NCBI RefSeq assembly: GCF_039532215.1 | Contig: NZ_BAAARN010000001.1 | Location: forward strand, 2,155,942-2,219,941 | Direction of reading: 5' to 3' | DNA length: 64,000 nucleotides | DNA from: Pedococcus aerophilus | Lineage (GTDB): Bacteria > Actinomycetota > Actinomycetes > Actinomycetales > Dermatophilaceae | In this document: positions 41,904 through 50,482 of the stretch, piece by piece | Layout: the number at the start of each line of letters is the position of its first letter | Numbering within the stretch: position 1 is the stretch's first letter | Position numbers and translations under genes: made by a program | The notes under the pieces: model-generated | The model's input: the letters and a program-made list of their open reading frames with translations, nothing else | Database searches by the model: none | Told to the model about the DNA's origin: nothing

Positions 41904-43187
41904 TCAGACCAGTTCGCCGGACTTTCTCGCGAGGTAGGCGCGCTCGGCGACGTTCGCCGTGGAGTTGATGGCGGCGCCATACGCGTCCTTGGCTTCGGTG
42001 CTGCGGCCGAGGCGGCGCAGGAGGTCGGCGCGCACGGCGTGCCACGGGTGGTAGCCCTCGAGCGGCAGCCGGTCCACCAGCGCCAGAGCGACCGAGGGTC
42101 CGTCCAGCTCGGCGACGGCGACGGCCCGGTTGAGGGCGACGATCGGCGACGGATCCACAAGAAGCAACTGGTCATAGAGAGCGACCACCTGGGACCAGTC
42201 GGTGTCCGAGGCAGAGACAGCAGACGTGTGGACGGCGTTGATCGCGGCGAGCAGCTGGTACCGACCCGGCCGGTTGATCGCCAGGCACGAGCGCACCAGC
42301 GCGTGCCCCTCCGCGATCAACGACCGGTCCCAGCCAGAGCGGTCCTGCTCGTCCAGCGGCACCAGCACGCCGGAGCGCACGCGGGCCGAGTGCCGGGCTT
42401 CGGTGAGCAGCATCAGCGCCAGCAGCCCGGTCACCTCGGGCTCGGAGGGCAGCAACACCTGGAGCACCCGCGTCAGCCGGATGGCCTCAGACGTCAGCTC
42501 CGAACGCACGGGTGAGCCGTCACCGCTGGCGAGGTACCCCTCGTTGAACACGAGGAACAGCACGGTCAGCACTCCACCCAACCGCGTGGGCAGATCCGAG
42601 GCCGAGGGCACGCGGTAGGGCACGTTCGCCGCCGCGATCTTCTTCTTGGCGCGGGTGATCCGCTGCGCCATCGTCGTCTCGGGGACGAGGAACGCCTGCC
42701 CGATCTCGGCGACGGTCAGGCCACCGAGCAGTCGCAGGGTCAGGGCGATCCGGGCCTCCGGCGCGAGCGCCGGGTGGCAGCAGGTGAAGAGCAGCCGGAG
42801 CCGGTCGTCCTCGACCACTCCAACGGGTGAGTGCGAGGTGTCGTCGTACGTCATCAGGGCCGCCTGGTGCTTGGCGTCGCGCTGGCCTTCGCGGCGGATC
42901 CGGTCGATCGCGCGGTTCGCGGCGGTGGTGGTGAGCCAGCCGCCGGGGTTGGGTGGCACGCCGTCCGACGGCCACTTCTCCAACGCCACCACGAGGGCCT
43001 CGCCCGCTGCGTCCTCGGCGAGGTCGATGTCCCCGAACCGGCGGACGAGCGAGGCGATGAGGCGGCCGTACTCCTCGCGGAAGACCCGCTCGACAGCCGC
43101 CCCGTCGCCCCCGGACGGCCGGTCGGCCACGTGGCCAGAGCCTCCGTGGTCAACCGTGCCGTCCTGCGTCATACCCGGATCCGTCAC
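41904..43187 (-). CDS. ECF42-type RNA polymerase sigma factor (first copy)
   Basis: A 427-residue ECF sigma factor with a long C-terminal extension (DUF6596 plus TPR-like helices), the hallmark of group ECF42. Region 2: REEYGRLIASLVRRFGDIDL and DAAGEALVVALEKWP. Region 4: LTVAEIGQAFLVPETTMAQR. The DUF6596 part begins PTRLGGVLTVLFLVFNEGY. No anti-sigma factor is nearby; these factors are thought to be controlled through the extension. GTG at 43187 (ATG at 43172 also possible). It follows the DGPF/YCII gene by 12 bases and is probably expressed from the ECF42-like promoter at 43611. Confidence 0.9.
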   Translation of the reverse strand: MTDPGMTQDGTVDHGGSGHVADRPSGGDGAAVERVFREEYGRLIASLVRRFGDIDLAEDAAGEALVVALEKWPSDGVPPNPGGWLTTTAANRAIDRIRREGQRDAKHQAALMTYDDTSHSPVGVVEDDRLRLLFTCCHPALAPEARIALTLRLLGGLTVAEIGQAFLVPETTMAQRITRAKKKIAAANVPYRVPSASDLPTRLGGVLTVLFLVFNEGYLASGDGSPVRSELTSEAIRLTRVLQVLLPSEPEVTGLLALMLLTEARHSARVRSGVLVPLDEQDRSGWDRSLIAEGHALVRSCLAINRPGRYQLLAAINAVHTSAVSASDTDWSQVVALYDQLLLVDPSPIVALNRAVAVAELDGPSVALALVDRLPLEGYHPWHAVRADLLRRLGRSTEAKDAYGAAINSTANVAERAYLARKSGELV

Positions 43188-43199
43188 GTCAGGACTAGC

Positions 43200-43562
43200 T
43201 CAGGCCATGCCCTCGAACGGACGGACCTCGACCTTGCCGCGGCAGGCCTTGGAACCGTCGGCCGCGAGCTTGAGCGCCACGTCGAGGTCGGGGGCGTCGA
43301 TCACCCAGAACCCGCCGATGTACTCCTTGGACTCGAGGTACGGCCCGTCGGTGATGACCGGGGCCTCGCCCGTGCCGTCGACGACGGTCGCCGTCGTCGC
43401 CTCCTTGAGCCCACCGGCGAACACCCAGTAGCCGTCGGCCTGGAGCTTGTCGTTGAAGGCGCCGGTCGCGGCGAACGCCTCCTCCATGGCCTCCTTGGAG
43501 CCGTACTCGCCGAACTCGTTGCGCTCGGCCGGGCCGTGGACTGAAAGCAGGTAGTGCGTCAT
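43200..43562 (-). CDS. YCII/DGPF-domain protein (first copy)
   Basis: A 120-residue small dimeric alpha-beta protein of the YCII-related DGPF family, named for its motif, seen here as VITDGPYLESKEYIGGFWVI. Such proteins are the standard genomic partners of ECF42 sigma factors; biochemical function is unknown. First gene of a two-gene unit with the sigma factor, with a TGTCGT-N17-CGTGGT promoter 49 bases upstream. Confidence 0.9.
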   Translation of the reverse strand: MTHYLLSVHGPAERNEFGEYGSKEAMEEAFAATGAFNDKLQADGYWVFAGGLKEATTATVVDGTGEAPVITDGPYLESKEYIGGFWVIDAPDLDVALKLAADGSKACRGKVEVRPFEGMA

Positions 43563-43610
43563 GTCGATCTCCTCGTTTCGGGGCGGTCCCTGTGGCCGCC
43601 TCTCACCCTC

Positions 43611-43639
43611 ACCACGAACGGGCACACGTCGATACGACA
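43611..43639 (-). promoter_or_regulatory. ECF42-like promoter of the first DGPF-sigma unit
   Basis: On the minus strand: -35 TGTCGT (43634-43639), 17-base spacer ending CCCGTT, -10 CGTGGT (43611-43616). It matches the two stronger copies at 45175 and 46981 (TGTCGA-N17-CGACGT) in spacing and at 5/6 and 4/6 positions. It agrees with the published ECF42 pattern TGTCGA / CG(A/T)C except for the final -10 base. Confidence 0.5.
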
Positions 43640-43702
43640 ACCTGCCACAAGAAATCTTTCGTCGGCCTCAACGCCATGGCGGGAAGGCGACTTCGGACGA
43701 CC

Positions 43703-44197
43703 TCAGCCGCGCCCGCGAGCGACCATCTCCGAGCCCAGCATCTGCTCGGCCGCCGCCAGGACCTCTTCTTTGGACAGTCGCTGGGTGCGCATCCGATCCA
43801 GCGCCGCGGCATACATCTCGCTCGGTGCCTGGAGCTCGAGGGCGATCCCGTCGGGGTCGCGGAAGTTCAGGTGGTGGCCCAGCGGCATGTCCTGGATCGG
43901 GCTGTGCTGCACGCCGAGCTCCTCGAACCGTTGCTGCCACTCGACCAGCTCCTCGCGACTGTCGGCCGCCAGCCCGAGGTGGTCCAACCCGGTGTTCGCC
44001 GCGTCGAAGCCGCCCGAGCGGCCTTGCGGCTGCTTGATCAGCGCGATCGTGAAGCCGGTGCCCGTGTCCATGCAGACCCTGGCCGGCCCGGTGTCCAGGA
44101 CGGTGAGGAAGCCGAGCACGTCGGTGTAGAACCGTTCGCTCACGTCGAGGTCGGTGACGCTGAAGGCGACGTGGTTGATCCCCGAAAAGGCTGGCAT
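43703..44197 (-). CDS. VOC (glyoxalase/bleomycin resistance) family protein
   Basis: A 164-residue vicinal-oxygen-chelate protein with paired beta-alpha-beta-beta-beta modules: INHVAFSVTDLDVSERFYTD (His metal ligand), then LDHLGLAADSREELVEW and GHHLNFRDPDGIALELQAP (Glu ligand). A helical tail (RLSKEEVLAAAEQML) follows. The substrate is unknown. It lies 123 bases downstream of the hydrolase gene. Confidence 0.88.
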   Translation of the reverse strand: MPAFSGINHVAFSVTDLDVSERFYTDVLGFLTVLDTGPARVCMDTGTGFTIALIKQPQGRSGGFDAANTGLDHLGLAADSREELVEWQQRFEELGVQHSPIQDMPLGHHLNFRDPDGIALELQAPSEMYAAALDRMRTQRLSKEEVLAAAEQMLGSEMVARGRG

Positions 44198-44320
44198 GGC
44201 ATTCCTCTCCAGACGAGGAGCACCTCCTGACCCCGCGTGCCCCACCGTTCAGGGTCTGGGCGCCCGCCTGGTCCTGTCAATGACGGGTGACAGACCGTCA
44301 CCCTGCGCCATGGTCGGGAG

Positions 44321-45145
44321 TCAGCTCGCCCAGAACTCCCGCAAGGCCGGCACGGTCGCCTTGCCTCGCACCATGTGCTGCTCACCGGGCAGCTCGCGCA
44401 GGGTCGCATTCGGCAGCGCGGTCGCGAGCGCCGCCTGCCCGTTCTTCATGTACGTCGGGCTCTTCCCGCCCACGATCACCAGGACCGGGACGGTCACGCC
44501 TGACAACCAGTCCGCCGGCAGCGGCTCGCCCTGCTGGTGCTTCAGCACGAGCGCGTAGTCGTGGGGGAGCGTGTGCGCGACCCCGCAGAGCTTCTTCCAC
44601 ACCGGCATCAGGCGCATCATCATCAGCCCGAACGCCGGCACGCCGACCGTCCGCATGAACAACGAGACGGCGTCGCCGCGCTTTCCCGCGGCGACCAGCG
44701 CCTGGGTCCGGTCACCGAGAGCGGGGTCGTTCGGGGCGTGGCTGCCGTCGACGATCAGCGGCGCCTCGTACAGCGCCACCTTCCCCGTCGGCACGCCCGC
44801 CCGCAGAGCCTCGAGCACCAGCACGGCGCCGGACGACGCACCAACGACCAGGGCATCGTCACCAACCGCCGACAGCACCGCCCGCAGGTCCTCCACCTCC
44901 CGCTCCACCTCGTATGGCGCGGAGCCGGGTCCACTCTCGCCTCGGCCCCGTCGGTCGTAGGCGACGACCGCGTGGTCCTGCGACAGCGACGGGATCAGGG
45001 CTTTCGCGGTGCCCATGGACCGCTGGCAGAGGGCACCCTCGACGATGACGACGACCGGCCCGGTGCCGGTCACGTCGTAGGCGATGCGGGTCCCGTCCGC
45101 GGACGTGACGAAGCGGGTGCTCGTGGTGGCTGTCACGGTGCTCAT
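44321..45145 (-). CDS. Alpha/beta-fold hydrolase
   Basis: A 274-residue serine hydrolase. The nucleophile elbow is LVVGASSGAVLVLEAL (G-x-S-x-G), an oxyanion stretch VVVIVEGALCQRSMG precedes it, the Asp region is VPVLVIVGGKSP and the catalytic His is in GEQHMVRG. No signal peptide. It is preceded by its own ECF42-like promoter whose -35 lies in the end of the second sigma factor gene, which suggests it is a regulon member. Confidence 0.88.
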   Translation of the reverse strand: MSTVTATTSTRFVTSADGTRIAYDVTGTGPVVVIVEGALCQRSMGTAKALIPSLSQDHAVVAYDRRGRGESGPGSAPYEVEREVEDLRAVLSAVGDDALVVGASSGAVLVLEALRAGVPTGKVALYEAPLIVDGSHAPNDPALGDRTQALVAAGKRGDAVSLFMRTVGVPAFGLMMMRLMPVWKKLCGVAHTLPHDYALVLKHQQGEPLPADWLSGVTVPVLVIVGGKSPTYMKNGQAALATALPNATLRELPGEQHMVRGKATVPALREFWAS

Positions 45146-45174
45146 GATCTCTCCTGACTGAGGGCTGTGACCGT

Positions 45175-45203
45175 ACGTCGAACGGGTCAGCCGGATCTCG
45201 ACA
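45175..45203 (-). promoter_or_regulatory. ECF42-like promoter of the hydrolase gene
   Basis: On the minus strand: -35 TGTCGA (45198-45203), 17-base spacer, -10 CGACGT (45175-45180), 30 bases before the hydrolase ATG. Identical hexamers and spacing to the site at 46981. The -35 overlaps the last codons of the sigma factor gene. Confidence 0.7.
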
Positions 45204-46467
45204 TCTGCGACCGGTTCTCCTCGGCGCGTCGCTCCAGCACCGTGCGCTCGGCATCGTTGCGCGACCGCGCCGCTGCCTCGTCGAACGCGAGCGCCGCGAG
45301 GGCGTGCTGACCGTGCCGCTCCAGCAGGTCACCGCGCACGCTCGGGACGAGCGGGGATTCGCCCAGCGCATCGGCCGGTATGGCGTCGAGGACGGCCAGC
45401 CCCGCCGGTGCACCGAACGCCCGGCCGTGGGCCACGGCCCGGTTCACCTCGACGACCGGGCCCGGCGCAGCCTGCGCGAGCACGTCGTAGAGCCGCGCGA
45501 TCTGGCGCCAGTCGGTGTCCTCGGCACGCCGGGCACGGGCGTGCTGCGCGGCGATCGAGGCCTGGAGGAAGTACTTGCCGACCGGTCTCCCACGGGCAGC
45601 GAGCGCCCGGGCCCCGGCGAGGGCGGCCAGCCCACGGCGGATCAGCTCTTGGTCCCACCGGGTGCGGTCCTGGGCCTCGAGCAGCACCGGCACCCCGGCG
45701 TCGTCCACGCGAGCCAACGACCGGGAGCCCTGGATCTCCAACAACGACTGCAGCCCCAGGGTCTCGGGCTCGGTGGGGGCGAGCGCCGCGAGCATCCTGG
45801 CCAGCCGGATGCCCTCGTCCGCCAGCGCCGGGCGCATCCAGTGCTCGCCGGCCGCGGCGGCATACCCCTCGTTGAAGATCAGGTAGATCACGGCCATCAC
45901 GTCGTCGAGGCGCTCCACCCGCTCCGCGCCGGTGGGTAGGTCGAACTCAGCGCGCGCCTCGGACAGCGTCTTCTTCGCCCGCGAGATCCGTTGCCCCATC
46001 GTCGTCTCGGCGACGAGGAAGCCACGGGCGATCTCTGTCGTGGTGAGGCCGCCGACGAGGCGCAGGGTGAGCGCGGCGCGCGACTCCGGCGTGAGGGCCG
46101 GGTGGCAGGACAGGAAGATCAGGCGCAGGACGTCGTCCTCGATGTGGTCGACCTGCGCGTCGAGGTCGGGCACCTGCTCCTCCTCTCCACGGGCGTGGCC
46201 GAGTTCCTCGGTCTTGCGGCGCAAGGTGTCGGCGCGGCGGAAGTGGTCGACACCGCGGCGCTTGGCCGTCGTCATCAGCCAGGCGGCCGGGTTGTCCGGC
46301 ACCCCGCTCGCGGGCCACTGCTCGAGGGCAGCGACGAGGGCGTCCTGCGCGAGGTCCTCGGCGAGCTCGACGTCGCGCGTCATCCGGGTGAGGGCTCCGA
46401 CGAGCCGCGCCGACTCCGCCCGCCACGCGGTGGTGATGGCCTCGGTGGTCGCCGTCTCGACTGGCAC
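45187..46467 (-). CDS. ECF42-type RNA polymerase sigma factor (second copy)
   Basis: A 426-residue paralogue of the sigma factor at 41.9-43.2 kb, same architecture: region 2 (AWRAESARLVGALTRMTRD, DALVAALEQWPASGVPDNP), region 4 (LTTTEIARGFLVAETTMGQR) and the DUF6596/TPR-like extension (RLDDVMAVIYLIFNEGYAA). GTG at 46467. It lies 91 bases downstream of its DGPF partner and upstream of the hydrolase. The two sigma factors are clearly diverged, so this is an old duplication or separate acquisitions. Confidence 0.9.
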   Translation of the reverse strand: MPVETATTEAITTAWRAESARLVGALTRMTRDVELAEDLAQDALVAALEQWPASGVPDNPAAWLMTTAKRRGVDHFRRADTLRRKTEELGHARGEEEQVPDLDAQVDHIEDDVLRLIFLSCHPALTPESRAALTLRLVGGLTTTEIARGFLVAETTMGQRISRAKKTLSEARAEFDLPTGAERVERLDDVMAVIYLIFNEGYAAAAGEHWMRPALADEGIRLARMLAALAPTEPETLGLQSLLEIQGSRSLARVDDAGVPVLLEAQDRTRWDQELIRRGLAALAGARALAARGRPVGKYFLQASIAAQHARARRAEDTDWRQIARLYDVLAQAAPGPVVEVNRAVAHGRAFGAPAGLAVLDAIPADALGESPLVPSVRGDLLERHGQHALAALAFDEAAARSRNDAERTVLERRAEENRSQMSRSG

Positions 46468-46558
46468 GTGCCGAGACTACGGTCCGCCTGCCACATGCAT
46501 GTGGCACTGGCGGTACCGGACGCCGCGAAGGCCGCGGCACCCGGTCCCACCAGGCGGG

Positions 46559-46936
46559 TCAGGCGTCGGCCGCCTCCGGCGGGGCGTCGGAGATCTGCCG
46601 CAGCGTCGCGACCATCGAGCACTCAGGCCAGTACTTCGCGTGCAGCTCGGCGAACTCCTGCTGGCCGGCGACGGCCTCCTCGAGGCTGTCGTACTGCAGG
46701 ATCGACCAGCCTCCGACGACCTCCTTGGACTCGGCGTAGGGCCCGTCGACGCGGGAGGTCTCGCCCTGGCGGACGACGAAGTTCACGGCGTCCTCGGTGC
46801 CGTACAGGCCACCCCCGTCGAGGAAGACGCCCTTCCCGGCCTGCTCGCCGATGTAGCGGTCCATCGCGTCGAACAACGCCTGCGGCGGCTGCCCGATGCC
46901 TTCTTCCATCCTGACGAATCCCATGAAGCGCGGCAT
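46559..46936 (-). CDS. YCII/DGPF-domain protein (second copy)
   Basis: A 125-residue DGPF protein with the motif SRVDGPYAESKEVVGGWSIL. It is poorly similar to the first copy outside that motif, with the variant N-terminus MPRFMGFVRMEEGIGQPPQA. First gene of the second ECF42 unit, 45 bases downstream of a TGTCGA-N17-CGACGT promoter. Confidence 0.9.
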   Translation of the reverse strand: MPRFMGFVRMEEGIGQPPQALFDAMDRYIGEQAGKGVFLDGGGLYGTEDAVNFVVRQGETSRVDGPYAESKEVVGGWSILQYDSLEEAVAGQQEFAELHAKYWPECSMVATLRQISDAPPEAADA

Positions 46937-46980
46937 GTCACTGGTCCTTCCGATGTGTGGGTCACTGCTCTGTCACGCAT

Positions 46981-47009
46981 ACGTCGAACAGCGAACCAGT
47001 TCTTCGACA
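46981..47009 (-). promoter_or_regulatory. ECF42-like promoter of the second DGPF-sigma unit
   Basis: On the minus strand: -35 TGTCGA (47004-47009), 17-base spacer, -10 CGACGT (46981-46986), 45 bases before the DGPF ATG. It fits the reported ECF42 promoter and matches the hydrolase promoter exactly in both hexamers and spacing. Confidence 0.75.
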
Positions 47010-47154
47010 CGGGGTCACGAAAACTTCCCGGACGTCCACGAACGCTCCCTGACGGGCGCCGCCGGCCATGCCCGCCCAGACTGGTGGACGGACGCCAGAC
47101 CTTCGCAGGCGCCATACCCCGCACGCCACGAGACCACCCGACACTGGAGCACCG

Positions 47155-47316
47155 ATGAGCGACACCACCCCCGGCCAGGACAGCATCAAGATGACTCCCG
47201 AGCAGGAGAAGGCCGCGCTCGAGTCGCAGCAGACCGACGAGGCGACCGAGCCCGCCGACGAGGGCGTGGGCTCGCTCACGGACTCCCAAGAGGACCCCAA
47301 CCACACGCAGAACTAA
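47155..47316 (+). CDS. Small acidic disordered protein
   Basis: A 53-residue protein, very acidic and Gln/Glu/Asp-rich (MTPEQEKAALESQQTDEATE), probably intrinsically disordered. A GGAG site sits 4 bases before the ATG. No family recognised; small stress-type proteins of this composition are common in actinobacteria. Coding status rests on codon use and the ribosome site. Confidence 0.5.
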   Translation: MSDTTPGQDSIKMTPEQEKAALESQQTDEATEPADEGVGSLTDSQEDPNHTQN

Positions 47317-47449
47317 GCATCTGCACGGACTGTGCACGGCGCGAAGCGTCGTTAACGTGGCGAGCTCGCTGTCCGACGACATGTCGTCGACAGGTTCGCC
47401 GTGGCGTTCTGCTGCGGCGAGGGGAAACCACCGAGGGGAAGTCTTTTCC

Positions 47450-48277
47450 ATGAGCACAGCCATGTCCGCACGCCGCACCGCCGCCGGTCTCGCTGCCGGC
47501 CTGATCGCCGCCGCAGGCCTCACCGCCTCGGTCGCTGCGCCAGCCCAGGCAGCCGAGCAGCGGGTCAAGATCGTCCAGCACAACGTCGAGAAGAAGTGGG
47601 CCCCCATCGCCCTGGCCGTCCAGCAGGCGAAGACGATCGGCGCCCAGGGCATCACGCTGCGGGAGGTGTGCCAGTCGGACAAGAACACCCTGATCGCGCA
47701 GAACCCTGCGTGGACGATCAACTACAAGCTCAGCAAGGCCGACGGCTGCGGGACCAACAACGACGTCGGCACCGTGGCCATCTGGACCGGCGGCGCGAAC
47801 GGCGCCAAGGAGAGCTACGACCTGCCGAAGGACGGCACCCGCAACCCGCGGCTCACCTGTGTGAAGTACGGCTCCAGCCCGGTCCGCCACATCTGCTCGG
47901 CCCACCTGGTGTCCAAGGACACCGAGAACGTCCGCGCGAAGCAGACCGCCCGCATCGCCAGCATCACCTCGGGCTGGATCACCAACAACCACGCCGTGGT
48001 CGTCGCCGGTGACTTCAACGCCAGCCCGGGCAAGCCCGAGATGGACTCGATGTACGCCCTCAACGGTCGAGGTCGGTTCACCGAGGGCGACCAGACTGCG
48101 ACCGCGCGCGCCGGCGACTGGACCGCCACCAGCAAGGATGGCAACCACCGCAAGATCGACTACGTGTTCTTCTCGCGGAACCGCACCGGCTTCGGGGACG
48201 CGAAGGGGATCCAGACCATCTCCACCGACTCCGACCACGAGCTGCTCATCGCCCGAGCGGACGTCAGGGTCGGCTGA
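47450..48277 (+). CDS. Secreted endonuclease/exonuclease/phosphatase-family protein
   Basis: A 275-residue exported enzyme of the EEP superfamily (DNase I, sphingomyelinase, phosphatase). Signal peptide residues 1-35, cleavage after AQA. Motifs: VKIVQHNVEKKW (metal Asn), GITLREVCQSD (Glu), RHICSAHLVSK, VVVAGDFNASPG (catalytic Asp-x-Asn), KIDYVFFS and SDHELLIA (Asp-His). The substrate is not decidable; extracellular DNA is plausible. GAGGGGAAG ribosome site. The 3' end overlaps the convergent membrane-protein gene by 14 bases. Confidence 0.85.
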   Translation: MSTAMSARRTAAGLAAGLIAAAGLTASVAAPAQAAEQRVKIVQHNVEKKWAPIALAVQQAKTIGAQGITLREVCQSDKNTLIAQNPAWTINYKLSKADGCGTNNDVGTVAIWTGGANGAKESYDLPKDGTRNPRLTCVKYGSSPVRHICSAHLVSKDTENVRAKQTARIASITSGWITNNHAVVVAGDFNASPGKPEMDSMYALNGRGRFTEGDQTATARAGDWTATSKDGNHRKIDYVFFSRNRTGFGDAKGIQTISTDSDHELLIARADVRVG

Positions 48278-49226
48278 CGCCCTTGGCCAGACCTTCGGCC
48301 CTGCCTGATCCGGGGCCTTTGGCCTTGTCCGGCCCTGGGCCCCGACGCGCGAACCAGCTCTCGAGCTCGCGGAGCGCGTCGGGGTCCAGGGCTTTCGCCG
48401 GGTCCGCGACGATGTCGGCCTGGATACGTCGGCGAGCGACGGCGTACACGGGGGAGCCGAGCGCGTACTCGAGGTTGCGGGCGTACCACCGTCCATATCG
48501 GAGAGTCCCCAACCGCAGCAGCGTCCCGCTGACGATGCCGGGCCGACCGCGTCGACCCCAGAAGCCAGCGGCCAGACCAACGACCCACGCCACCCCGAAC
48601 GCCAGCGCCATCACCGACAGCGTCCCCACGATCTCGTCGCTGGCGAAGTTGTCCAGCACGCTGAGCAGGCCGGTGTAAAACCGCGCGAAGTCGACGTCGA
48701 GGCCATCGAGCTGGCGAAGCAGCGGCGCGACCTTGTCGGCCTCGTCGGCGAGCCGTTGGATCGAGTCGAGCGGAGGCTTCTGCGACCACGCCGTCTCGAG
48801 GTGGCCCTTGGCCTCGGGCACGGTGTCGAGGATGTTGGTCGGCCTGATGCTCTTGAACGAGTCCCACGCCTGGTTGACCTCGCCGTACGTCGTGCTGATG
48901 CGCCCGACGGTTTGGGAGCTCTCCCTCGCGGCCGTCTCGAGCTCGGCGGCGCTCAGCGCGTTGGCGTTGACGTAGTCGAGCGTCGTCTGGATCTGCTCGC
49001 GGTGGTCCACGACGTACATCGCCTCGCGGTACCGCTCCTGGAGGTTGGGTACGGCGTGGACGGCGTCGTTGACCTTGCCGCCCACCGTCTCGGAGTCGCT
49101 GAGGGCGACGCTCAGGGCGGCCGCGGCGGCATACGCCTTGGCCCCGAACTCGACCACGACGCCGACGGCACGTCGGCCAAGCTCCTCCGGTCGGCGGTAG
49201 AGGGGGAGTGGCTTCGTGGCGGTCAT
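48264..49226 (-). CDS. Uncharacterised helical protein with one membrane helix
   Basis: A 320-residue protein with no recognised family. A long helical region (about residues 20-200) is followed by one clear membrane helix (VMALAFGVAWVVGLAAGFW, about residues 205-223), then a basic cytosolic tail ending in Gly/Pro/Lys-rich sequence. ATG at 49226 overlaps the stop of the metallophosphoesterase gene (ATGA at 49223), so the two are translationally coupled. Confidence 0.65.
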   Translation of the reverse strand: MTATKPLPLYRRPEELGRRAVGVVVEFGAKAYAAAAALSVALSDSETVGGKVNDAVHAVPNLQERYREAMYVVDHREQIQTTLDYVNANALSAAELETAARESSQTVGRISTTYGEVNQAWDSFKSIRPTNILDTVPEAKGHLETAWSQKPPLDSIQRLADEADKVAPLLRQLDGLDVDFARFYTGLLSVLDNFASDEIVGTLSVMALAFGVAWVVGLAAGFWGRRGRPGIVSGTLLRLGTLRYGRWYARNLEYALGSPVYAVARRRIQADIVADPAKALDPDALRELESWFARRGPGPDKAKGPGSGRAEGLAKGVSRP

Positions 49227-49744
49227 GCCTGGCCTCCGGTCGGGCGCGCGATCTGGTGCAGGTCCACCGAGGCGAGCTCGCCGTCCTCGACCACGGCGGT
49301 CATGTACGTGCAGAACGGCTGGCGGCGGCGGTCGGTCGGCGACCCCGGGTTGAGCAGGCGCAGACCGCGGGGAGTGGTGGTGTCCCACGGGATGTGGCTG
49401 TGGCCGAAGACGAGCACGTCGAGGTCGGGGTATGCCGCGTCGCAGCGGCTCTCGCGGCCGGTCGCTTGTCCGGTCTCGTGCACGACGCCGAGGCGCAGCC
49501 CTTCCACGGTCATGGTCGCGAACTCCGGCAGCCGCTCCCGCAGCATCCCGTGGTCGTTGTTGCCGACGACCGCGACCAGCCTCGTCGCCCGGGCCTCCAA
49601 CGCGTCCAGTGCAGCGACATCGACCCAGTCCCCGGCGTGCAGGACGAGGTAGGCGTCATCGACGGCAGCCCACACGACAGCGGGAAGGTCCTTGGCCCGC
49701 TTGGGCAGGTGCGTGTCTGCGATCAACAACAGCCGGGTCGTCAT
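49223..49744 (-). CDS. YfcE-type metallophosphoesterase
   Basis: A 173-residue calcineurin-like phosphoesterase of the small YfcE/MJ0936 type. Metal-site motifs in order: LLIADTHLP (D-x-H), VLHAGDWVD (GD), VVGNNDHGM (GNxD), VVHETG and VFGHSHIPWDT (GHxH). These enzymes hydrolyse phosphodiesters in vitro; the biological substrate is unknown. Start ATG at 49744. Translationally coupled to the downstream helical membrane protein. Confidence 0.88.
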   Translation of the reverse strand: MTTRLLLIADTHLPKRAKDLPAVVWAAVDDAYLVLHAGDWVDVAALDALEARATRLVAVVGNNDHGMLRERLPEFATMTVEGLRLGVVHETGQATGRESRCDAAYPDLDVLVFGHSHIPWDTTTPRGLRLLNPGSPTDRRRQPFCTYMTAVVEDGELASVDLHQIARPTGGQA

Positions 49745-49958
49745 GTCGAGGGACGACCCACGGTTGAAGGGATCACGGGTGACCGTCCACGTCGAGTGGG
49801 CACAGAGCTGATCCTTCTGGGCGAAGTGCGTCCACCGGTGAGCACTGGTCGCCCAGTCGGTGCGAGCAACGAATGCTAGCCATTCACCCGGCGGGAGTCG
49901 CTGCGAGCACCGACGGGCGCGAACCACCCGAGGTGGTGCGCGCCCTCCGTGCGGTCGA

Positions 49959-50399
49959 TCAGGCCTGGCAGCAGGCGCCGCCGCCCGACACCTCGGACAG
50001 GTCGAGGCTGGTCCTGCCCTCGAGGTCGGGTCGGGCATCACGCTTGACGGTGTAGACCTCCCAGGGCTCGCTGCCGGGCCCGGTGACCCACACCTTGTCC
50101 TGGACTGCGTAGCAACAGGTGGTCTCGTCCTCGGTCCTGGTGGCCAACCCGGCGTCGGCGAGCCGGTTGGTCGCGGACGCGACTAGGTCGGTGGACTCGA
50201 CCTCGACCCCGAGGTGGTCCATCCGGGTGTCCTCGCCGGGCCGGCCCTCGAGCAGGACCAGCTTGAGCGGGGGCTCGGTGATGGCGAAGTTCGCGTACCC
50301 GGGGCGACGCTTGGCCGGCGTGGTGTCGAACAGGCGGGAGTAGAACTCGATCGAGCCGTCGAGGTCGGCGACGCGAAGCGCCAGCTGGATGCGGGACAT
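49959..50399 (-). CDS. cadI: ArsI/CadI family heavy-metal resistance protein
   Basis: A 146-residue VOC-fold protein. IQLALRVADLDGSIEFYSRL starts the first module, and DHLGVEVESTDLVASATNRL the second. The paired cysteines ETTCCYAVQDKVWV and the C-terminal GGGACCQA match the CadI (cadmium-induced)/ArsI (organoarsenical C-As lyase) family. GGAGG lies 4 bases before the ATG. It is divergent from an ArsR repressor with two near-identical 14-bp boxes between, so expression should be metal-inducible. Confidence 0.88.
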   Translation of the reverse strand: MSRIQLALRVADLDGSIEFYSRLFDTTPAKRRPGYANFAITEPPLKLVLLEGRPGEDTRMDHLGVEVESTDLVASATNRLADAGLATRTEDETTCCYAVQDKVWVTGPGSEPWEVYTVKRDARPDLEGRTSLDLSEVSGGGACCQA

Positions 50400-50414
50400 G
50401 ATGCCTCCACTAGA

Positions 50415-50428
50415 TAGATGAATGTCTA
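50415..50428. promoter_or_regulatory. ArsR/SmtB-type operator, copy 1
   Basis: TAGATGAATGTCTA, an imperfect palindrome with TAGA/TCTA ends, 16 bases upstream of cadI. It matches copy 2 (50469-50482) at 13 of 14 bases. AT-rich in a GC-rich setting, as expected for an ArsR-family operator in the cadI promoter. Confidence 0.7.
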
Positions 50429-50468
50429 TGTGGTGGATCCTTGTCCTCGCCATCGGCGTCTGTCAATA

Positions 50469-50482
50469 TAGATGAGTGTCTA
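50469..50482. promoter_or_regulatory. ArsR/SmtB-type operator, copy 2
   Basis: TAGATGAGTGTCTA, 13 of 14 identical to copy 1. It overlaps the GTG start of the arsR-like gene (50476) and a TATAGAT -10-like element (50467-50473), implying autoregulation and perhaps a leaderless transcript. Confidence 0.7.
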
